Shown here piece after piece: positions 14,479-19,267 of a DNA stretch of 19,267 nt. A program made the position numbers and the translations under genes. The stretch's first letter is position 1. Every line of letters starts with the position of its first letter. The stretch is from JBHHWH01 sp046756405. Its GTDB lineage: Bacteria > Actinomycetota > Acidimicrobiia > Spongiisociales > ZC4RG35. The DNA is taken from NCBI GenBank assembly GCA_046756405.1, contig JBHHWH010000049.1:1-19267 (forward strand). The letters run 5' to 3'. The notes beneath the pieces are model-generated. The model made no database searches. It saw nothing but the letters and a program-made list of their open reading frames with translations, and was not told the origin of the DNA.

Positions 14479-15480
14479 GTGGCTGACTCAGTCACTGCGG
14501 AGATCGCCGGGGAGGAGGTGGTCATCACCCATCCCGGCCGGGTGGTCTTCCCAGAACAGGGCTGGACCAAGATGGACGTGGTCTCCCACTACCTGCTCGT
14601 GGCCGAGGGGGCGCTGCGGGGCGTCCGAGGGCGTCCCACCATGCTCAAGCGGTACCTGAAAGGAGTTGAAGAAGACCCGATCTACCAGAAGCGGGCGCCG
14701 AAGAACACCCCCTTCGAGACGGTTCAGATCCGCTTTCCCTCCCAGCGACCAGGGTGGATGATCGTTCCCCGTACCGAAGCCGACGTGATCCGCCTGGTCC
14801 AACTGGGCTGTCTTGACTTCCATCCCTGGCCGGTGCGGGCGGAGGACACCGACCATCCCGACGAGCTGCGTCTCGACCTCGACCCCACCCCGGGGTTTAC
14901 CTTCGACCACATCCGTCGCGCGGCAGCGGGGGCCAGGGAGCTGTTGGAGGAGGCAGGACTGGTGGGATGGCCCAAGACCTCGGGAAGCCGCGGCATCCAC
15001 ATCTACGTGCGCATCGAGCCCCGGTGGGACTTCTTCCAGACCCGACGGGCTGTGTTGGCCTTCGCCAGGGAGTTAGAGCGGCGGATGGTGGGTCTTGTCA
15101 CCACCGCCTGGTGGAAGGAGGAGCGGGAAGGGGTGTTCATCGACTACAACCAGAACGCCCGGGATAAGACCATGTCCTCCGCCTATGGGGTGCGTCCCAC
15201 CGGATACGTCTCCACCCCCTTCGCCTGGGACGAGCTGGAGGACATCCGCATCGAGGACTTTCCCCTCGACCGGTTCCCCAAGCGCTGGGAAGCCGTGGGA
15301 GACCTCACCGAAGGCATCGACGAGGCAGTGGGTCGCATCGATACCCTCCTCGAGTGGGTGGCAAGGGACGAGGAGAAGGGTCTGGGAGATGCCCCCTGGC
15401 CTCCCCACTATCCGAAGATGCCCGGCGAACCTCCTCGGGTTCAACCGTCCCGCCGGCGCCGCCCCGTCGACGAGTACTAG
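14479..15480 (+). CDS. Stand-alone LigD-type polymerase (PolDom, primase-polymerase) domain protein
   Basis: A 333-residue member of the archaeo-eukaryotic primase superfamily, the LigD polymerase branch, which adds nucleotides at broken DNA ends during bacterial non-homologous end joining or short-gap repair. The metal-binding acidic pair D133/D135 is in LRLDLDPTPG, the nucleotide-binding motif is SGSRGIHIYV (168-177), and the third acidic residue is D222 in FIDYNQNARDKTMSSAYGVRP (motif III region). There is no nuclease or ligase domain, so it resembles the separate PolD1/PolD2 proteins of mycobacteria. The GTG at 14479 has no clear ribosome binding site but follows the amidase stop by 18 bases. 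An ATP-dependent ligase lies about 3.4 kb to the right on the other strand. Its stop TAG shares CTAG with the convergent exporter gene. Confidence 0.9.
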   Translation: MADSVTAEIAGEEVVITHPGRVVFPEQGWTKMDVVSHYLLVAEGALRGVRGRPTMLKRYLKGVEEDPIYQKRAPKNTPFETVQIRFPSQRPGWMIVPRTEADVIRLVQLGCLDFHPWPVRAEDTDHPDELRLDLDPTPGFTFDHIRRAAAGARELLEEAGLVGWPKTSGSRGIHIYVRIEPRWDFFQTRRAVLAFARELERRMVGLVTTAWWKEEREGVFIDYNQNARDKTMSSAYGVRPTGYVSTPFAWDELEDIRIEDFPLDRFPKRWEAVGDLTEGIDEAVGRIDTLLEWVARDEEKGLGDAPWPPHYPKMPGEPPRVQPSRRRRPVDEY

Positions 15481-16205
15481 AGGGCGTCGCGGGTACGAAA
15501 CGCCCACGTGAGGACGGCCAACCCGGCCACCAAAATCCCGGCCAGCTTCACCATGCCCCCACCTGCTCCGGGGGTGACCGGCCCCAGGACGTTGGCCGCC
15601 TCCCCTCCGAAGACAGGGACCAGATCGGCGTAGATGGAGAGGGCTATGCGCCAAACCGAGAATTGTGCGAGCCCGGTCACCGCGGCGGCGAGGATCGATT
15701 CGATCACGATCACATAGCCGAGGCCCACGAGGAGGGAGCGGGGGACGATGTAGCCGAGGGGGACGAAGACGGCGGCATACCCCACGGCGGCGGCGACAAA
15801 TAGGGCCGCCCCGACCGCGGCTTCGCCCAGATCGGCATCGATGGCAACAGCCGCCAGGAAGGTGGCTACCCATCCTCCCAGGGCGATCGTCACCGCTGCC
15901 GCGGTCCCTGCAAAAAGCGATGAGGCTGCAAGGGAGAGACGGCCGATGGGCCGCATGTATAGGTAAGGGAGGGTCCCGGCGTCCCGCTCCTCCCGGAGGG
16001 TGGACGTTGTGATGATCACCGCGGCGATGGCAAAGGCGAAACCTACGGTGGCCAGGACACCTGAATAGTGCTCGGCCACCTCCTCCGGGGTGGCGTCGAA
16101 GCCCGCCAGCCAAGCCACCAGACCGGGTGCGGAGGCCAGGGCGAGGAGGGCGACAAGCCGCCCCCGGCGCATCATTCGTCGGTAGAGGTGGAGGGCGAGG
16201 ACCAT
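15477..16205 (-). CDS. ABC-2 type transporter permease (second of the operon)
   Basis: A 242-residue integral membrane protein with six likely helices at about 16-36, 48-68, 93-118, 130-152, 158-180 and 218-236. REERDAGTLPYLYMRPIGR after the second helix is a typical ABC-2 permease loop that contacts the ATPase. Its ATG directly follows the TGA of the upstream ATPase (TGAATG), so translation is coupled and the two should form one exporter unit. The substrate is unknown. It is the last gene of a four-gene operon and its stop shares CTAG with the convergent polymerase-domain gene, leaving no room for a separate terminator. Confidence 0.85.
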   Translation of the reverse strand: MVLALHLYRRMMRRGRLVALLALASAPGLVAWLAGFDATPEEVAEHYSGVLATVGFAFAIAAVIITTSTLREERDAGTLPYLYMRPIGRLSLAASSLFAGTAAAVTIALGGWVATFLAAVAIDADLGEAAVGAALFVAAAVGYAAVFVPLGYIVPRSLLVGLGYVIVIESILAAAVTGLAQFSVWRIALSIYADLVPVFGGEAANVLGPVTPGAGGGMVKLAGILVAGLAVLTWAFRTRDAL

Positions 16206-17123
16206 TCAGCCGCCCTCCACTAGGTAGCGGAACACCGACTCCAGGGATTCGTCCACGGGCTCGATCCTGGTGACCGTGACTCCCTGGTCCACGGCGATCT
16301 GGGGCAGGGCCCGGGCCAGGGCCGTAGCGTCGGCCGCCTCGACCTGCACCCTTCCGTCGTGGAGGTGGACGCCCACCACTCCCTCCACTGTGAGAATCCT
16401 GGAGGCCAGGGTCCGAGGGTCGGAGCACTCCACGAACACCTGGCGGGGCCGGTCGGTCATCGCCGCCCGGATGGACTTCACGTCGCCCACCGCCGCCAAG
16501 CGGCCGTCGACCATAGCCACCACCTTGTCGGCCATACGCTCCACTTCGGCCAGCACATGGGAGGAGACGATCACGGTGCGGCCAGCCCTAGCCAGGGAGG
16601 TGAAGATGTCGATGAGGTGGGCGCGCTGTATCGGATCGGCCCCGTTGAGAGGTTCGTCGAGGAGGAGAATCTCAGGGTCGGAGACCAAGGCGGCAGCCAC
16701 CTTGGCCCGCTGTCGCATCCCCTTCGAGTAGCCGCCGATCCGCCGAGAGGCTACATCTCTTAGGCCCACGACATCGAGGGTCTCCCGGGCCCTCCGCTCC
16801 GGGTCGGCCACCCGGGACAGCCTGGCCGCCAACTCGACGAAGCCGAGGCCGGTGAGGTGCTCGTAGACGGCCTCGTCCTCGGGCACTAACGCCATTCTGC
16901 GGTACACCTCGGGATCGTCACGGGGGTCGGCGTCGAAGACGGTGACTTTCCCCTGGGAGGGACGTTGCAGGCCGGCGATGAGTCGTAGCAGGGTGGTCTT
17001 ACCGGCGCCGTTGGGGCCTAGAAGCCCGGTGACGCCGGGCCCGAAGCCGATACTCACTTCACTGACGGCGACTTTGGCACCGAACCACTTGGAGACTTCG
17101 TGGGCCACCACCGTTTCGGTCAT
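16206..17123 (-). CDS. ABC transporter ATP-binding protein (second of the operon)
   Basis: A 305-residue cytoplasmic ATPase of the ABC-2 exporter type. Walker A is GPNGAGKTT (36-44), the signature region YSKGMRQR (132-139) and Walker B LLLDEP (153-158), followed by LNGADP in place of the common SGLDP, and the switch His is in SSHVLAEVE. After residue 215 there is a C-terminal regulatory-like domain with alternating strands and helices. Start and stop overlap the permease upstream by ATGA, and the downstream permease starts immediately after its stop. It is most likely paired with the 242-residue permease. The substrate is not readable from sequence. Confidence 0.92.
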   Translation of the reverse strand: MTETVVAHEVSKWFGAKVAVSEVSIGFGPGVTGLLGPNGAGKTTLLRLIAGLQRPSQGKVTVFDADPRDDPEVYRRMALVPEDEAVYEHLTGLGFVELAARLSRVADPERRARETLDVVGLRDVASRRIGGYSKGMRQRAKVAAALVSDPEILLLDEPLNGADPIQRAHLIDIFTSLARAGRTVIVSSHVLAEVERMADKVVAMVDGRLAAVGDVKSIRAAMTDRPRQVFVECSDPRTLASRILTVEGVVGVHLHDGRVQVEAADATALARALPQIAVDQGVTVTRIEPVDESLESVFRYLVEGG

Positions 17124-18001
17124 GCCAGTCTCCGGTAGACCCGGCGCACGAACCACACCGCCGCAGTCGCCACAACGATGATCACCGCCGCGGATACCCA
17201 CACCTCGAATCCAGCGGCTTCAGAGGCGTACTCCACCGTGTCCCCGAAGAAGTAGTCGCGGATAATACGGGGATGCTGGCCCAGGTCGAGGAGGGAGAAC
17301 CACCGTGCCCCGGTGAAGGGCGCCTCGGAGATCCGTCCGGCGATGCCCCGGCCGACGGTGAGGATCCCTAGGAAGGCGGCCGCCGCCAGGCCGGTGCGGT
17401 TGATCACCGTCGCCAGGGCGAACACCAGGGAGCCGTGGATGACGACGAACGCCAGGGCGGTGAGGGGGACCTTCCACAGGACATCGAGGTTGGCTCCCAG
17501 ATAGGGAAGGAAGCCGTCGGCGGAGATCAAAGAGAGGCCTAGATGGAGCACCGTCTGTGGTATCAGGTAGATGGCTCCCACCACGGTGGCGAAGGCGGCC
17601 GCTTTGGCCGTTAGGTAGCCGTCGACGGTCAGGGGACGGGAAAAGTAGATGGAGAGGGCGCCGCTGGTGCGGTCTGGGACTAGGAGCAGCGGTCCGGTGA
17701 AGGCTATGAACAGAAGGGAGATGGCCGAGTAGAAGTCGAACAACCCTCCGTAGGAGGGAATGCCCTGACGGAAGCTCTCGTCGATGCTTCCGACCGCCCA
17801 GTGGAGACCCACGAAGATTGCCGCGGCGACGAGGGCGATGGAGAGCAGAGTCCAAGGAAAGATTTTCATCCGCGCTTTTCGTCCCAGACCCAGGGGACGG
17901 CGCAGGCCCTCCTTGTACACCGCCCTTCGGGCCCCGGCGGTCCCCGTGAGGGGCCCGTCGTAGGGGCGGTAGCCGCGGTCGTAGATCACCTGGTCGGTCA
18001 T
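17120..18001 (-). CDS. ABC-2 type transporter permease (first of the operon)
   Basis: A 293-residue membrane protein. The N-terminal YDRGYRPYDGPLTG (7-20) is a conserved cytoplasmic motif of a permease group common in actinobacterial ABC-2 exporters (from memory). Six helices are likely at about 51-70, 87-109, 134-160, 178-200, 204-220 and 267-286. LVPDRTSGALSIYFSRPLT (107-125) is the coupling loop. Its ATG overlaps the stop of the upstream ATPase as ATGA, and its own stop overlaps the next ATPase in the same way. It is probably partner of the first ATPase. The operon may make two exporters or one complex with unlike halves. Confidence 0.87.
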   Translation of the reverse strand: MTDQVIYDRGYRPYDGPLTGTAGARRAVYKEGLRRPLGLGRKARMKIFPWTLLSIALVAAAIFVGLHWAVGSIDESFRQGIPSYGGLFDFYSAISLLFIAFTGPLLLVPDRTSGALSIYFSRPLTVDGYLTAKAAAFATVVGAIYLIPQTVLHLGLSLISADGFLPYLGANLDVLWKVPLTALAFVVIHGSLVFALATVINRTGLAAAAFLGILTVGRGIAGRISEAPFTGARWFSLLDLGQHPRIIRDYFFGDTVEYASEAAGFEVWVSAAVIIVVATAAVWFVRRVYRRLA

Positions 18002-18903
18002 GGTCTCCCACCGGTGAAGAGGTCCTCGAGGGAGGCGGAGCCTCGCTCCATTCGCAGCACCCCAGCCCCCGTCGCCGCCGCCGCTTCCACGATCGCCTGC
18101 TCGAGTCCTTCCTCGCCTGGGCCCACCACCAGGCGGGGCCCGTCGACGTTGACCTCGACTCCCCGTCCCCGTAACACCTCCGCCACCTTTGCTGCGTGGT
18201 CAACAAGCTCGACGAGAACGGTGCCGGTGGTCTCGAACCCGGTGAGGGGTCCAGCACGCAGCAGGCTTCCGGCGTCGAGCATCACCACCCGATCGCAGGT
18301 CTGTTCGATATCGGAGAGGATGTGGGAGCTGACGATGACACTCATGTCGAAGGAGGAGAGCCGCCGGATGAGGGTCAGCATCCGGGTGCGGCCATCGGGG
18401 TCGAGTCCCGAGGCCGGCTCATCGAGCAGCAGCAGGTCGGGATCGTGGACGATGGCCTGGGCCAGCTTCACCCGCTGACGCATTCCGGTGGAGAAGTCCC
18501 CGAGGTAGCGGAAGCGCTCCTCCGCCAGACCCACCAGGTATAGGACCTCCGAGGCGCGGCGGCGGGCTTCCCGGGGCGGGATCCCGGCGAGGTGGGCGGC
18601 GTAGGAGACGAAGTCGGCGGCGGTCTGGTCCTTGGGTAGACATTCGCTCTCGGGCATGTAGCCGATGTGAGCCCTGACCGCCAGGGGATCTTGTTGAGGA
18701 TCGTGTCCCAGGACCCGAACCGTTCCTCGCGCGGGGTGGAGGAGTCCGAGCATGAGCCGTAACAGGGTGGTCTTGCCGGCTCCGTTGGCGCCTACCAGGC
18801 CGGTCACCCCGGCCGGGATGGTTACGGTCAAATCGTCCAGGGCCACTACCTCGCCGTAGCGGTGGGTCAGCCCTTCGACCTCGATGATGCTGGAGGGTCC
18901 CAC
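17998..18903 (-). CDS. ABC transporter ATP-binding protein (first of the operon)
   Basis: A 301-residue ATPase of the ABC-2 exporter type with Walker A GANGAGKTT (38-46), a Q-loop region reading GYMPES without the Gln, signature FSTGMRQR (137-144), Walker B LLLLDEPASGLDP (157-169) and the switch His in SSHILSDIE. The C-terminal 80 residues form a regulatory-like domain. The only reasonable start is GTG at 18903, since similarity begins at once (IIEVEGLTHRYGE). This start lies 37 bases inside the 3' end of the ligase gene, and no Shine-Dalgarno sequence is seen, so expression may depend on translation of the ligase. It opens the four-gene exporter operon. Confidence 0.9.
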   Translation of the reverse strand: MGPSSIIEVEGLTHRYGEVVALDDLTVTIPAGVTGLVGANGAGKTTLLRLMLGLLHPARGTVRVLGHDPQQDPLAVRAHIGYMPESECLPKDQTAADFVSYAAHLAGIPPREARRRASEVLYLVGLAEERFRYLGDFSTGMRQRVKLAQAIVHDPDLLLLDEPASGLDPDGRTRMLTLIRRLSSFDMSVIVSSHILSDIEQTCDRVVMLDAGSLLRAGPLTGFETTGTVLVELVDHAAKVAEVLRGRGVEVNVDGPRLVVGPGEEGLEQAIVEAAAATGAGVLRMERGSASLEDLFTGGRP

Positions 18904-19267
18904 GGCCGGTCAGTGTGGCAGGCGCGCGGGGTTTTCTGAGCCAGGACCTGGTGGAAGGTGAGGCCCTGAGGTCGCTCGAGTTGGTCCATGGTGCACTGGC
19001 GGGGGTCCTTGTCGGGCCGCCAGCGGTGGAACCGGGTGGCGTGGCGGAACCTGTCCCCTTCGAGCTGGTCGTAACTTATCTCCACCACAACCCCGGGACG
19101 GACCGGCACCCAGGCGTCTTCCTTGCCCGTCGACCAGCGGCTGGGTCCGCCCGGGGCTCGGGCTTTTGCAGCGAAGCTCTTGTCAGCCTTGAGTTCGAGA
19201 AAGCGCTTGAACAGCTCGGTGCGGTCGGCATCGGGAAACCCGGAACAGTGTCCGATGAAGTGCAGTT
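18867..19267 (-). CDS. ATP-dependent DNA ligase, C-terminal part (cut by window edge)
   Basis: Only the last 132 or so residues are visible; the gene starts beyond the right edge. Reading from the edge gives LHFIGHCSGF ... PSRWSTGKEDAW ... VPVRPGVVVEISYDQLEGDRFRH ... RWRPDKDPRQCTMDQL. These match the OB-fold end of bacterial LigC/LigB/LigD-type ligases, including the SRW and RWRPDK segments that belong to the last conserved motifs. About 30 residues beyond the family's usual end (after DQLE) look unconserved. Such ligases seal nicks and act in end joining or base-excision repair. A separate LigD-type polymerase domain lies nearby. Whether the missing N-terminus also carries polymerase or nuclease domains cannot be told. 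Its 3' end overlaps the first exporter gene by 37 bases. Confidence 0.88.
   Translation of the reverse strand, partial: LHFIGHCSGFPDADRTELFKRFLELKADKSFAAKARAPGGPSRWSTGKEDAWVPVRPGVVVEISYDQLEGDRFRHATRFHRWRPDKDPRQCTMDQLERPQGLTFHQVLAQKTPRACHTDRPWDPPASSRSKG

Noticed and set aside
15073..16428. Open frame of 451 codons on the minus strand
   Set aside because: Arg/Pro/Gly-rich low-complexity translation that crosses the polymerase-domain gene and two exporter genes with clear motifs; a shadow frame.

Overview
The window is GC-rich chromosomal DNA with tightly packed genes, many 4-base start/stop overlaps and several genes that look leaderless. The protein types (GabD2-like semialdehyde dehydrogenase, a stand-alone LigD-type polymerase domain next to a separate ATP-dependent ligase, ABC-2 exporter cascades) fit an actinobacterium, perhaps an uncultured Acidimicrobiia-like lineage. 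That placement is inferred from protein style only; there is no rRNA or other marker gene. I see no tRNA, rRNA, CRISPR array, insertion sequence or prophage gene.

Left part (1-9423), mostly metabolic genes. A MerB-type organomercurial lyase (+) converges on an operon (-) of transketolase followed by an FAD-dependent amine/amino-acid oxidase, coupled by a GTGA overlap. Next come a membrane protein resembling a site-2 protease with a broken HExxH motif (+), an MFS_3-type exporter (-), a dienelactone-hydrolase-fold protein lacking its nucleophile (+), a MOSC-domain protein (-) and a GabD2-like dehydrogenase (+). Convergent tails here overlap by 12-13 bases. Six of these genes have a TANNNT box 6-8 bases before the start codon, the layout of leaderless promoters.

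Middle (9424-10734), a lower-GC accessory pair (-): a small metzincin-like metalloprotease and a lipoprotein. The protease gene has a strong ribosome binding site inside a hairpin, and its signal-peptide core lies in the wrong frame, which suggests compensating frameshifts, a decaying gene or a sequence error.

Right part (10735-19267). A long SufS/selenocysteine-lyase-like PLP enzyme is coupled to a small helical-repeat protein (-). Divergent to it are an amidase-signature enzyme and a stand-alone LigD-type primase-polymerase domain (+). These meet tail-to-tail, sharing a CTAG, a four-gene ABC-2 exporter operon (ATPase-permease-ATPase-permease, -). That operon overlaps the 3' end of an ATP-dependent DNA ligase gene running in from the right edge. 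Polymerase domain and ligase so close together suggest a split end-joining repair locus with the exporter between them; no Ku gene is visible.

I did not find a clearly new defence or mobile system. The most unusual items are the leaderless promoter series, the two enzyme-fold proteins missing catalytic residues, and the frame-disrupted protease with its hairpin-masked ribosome binding site.
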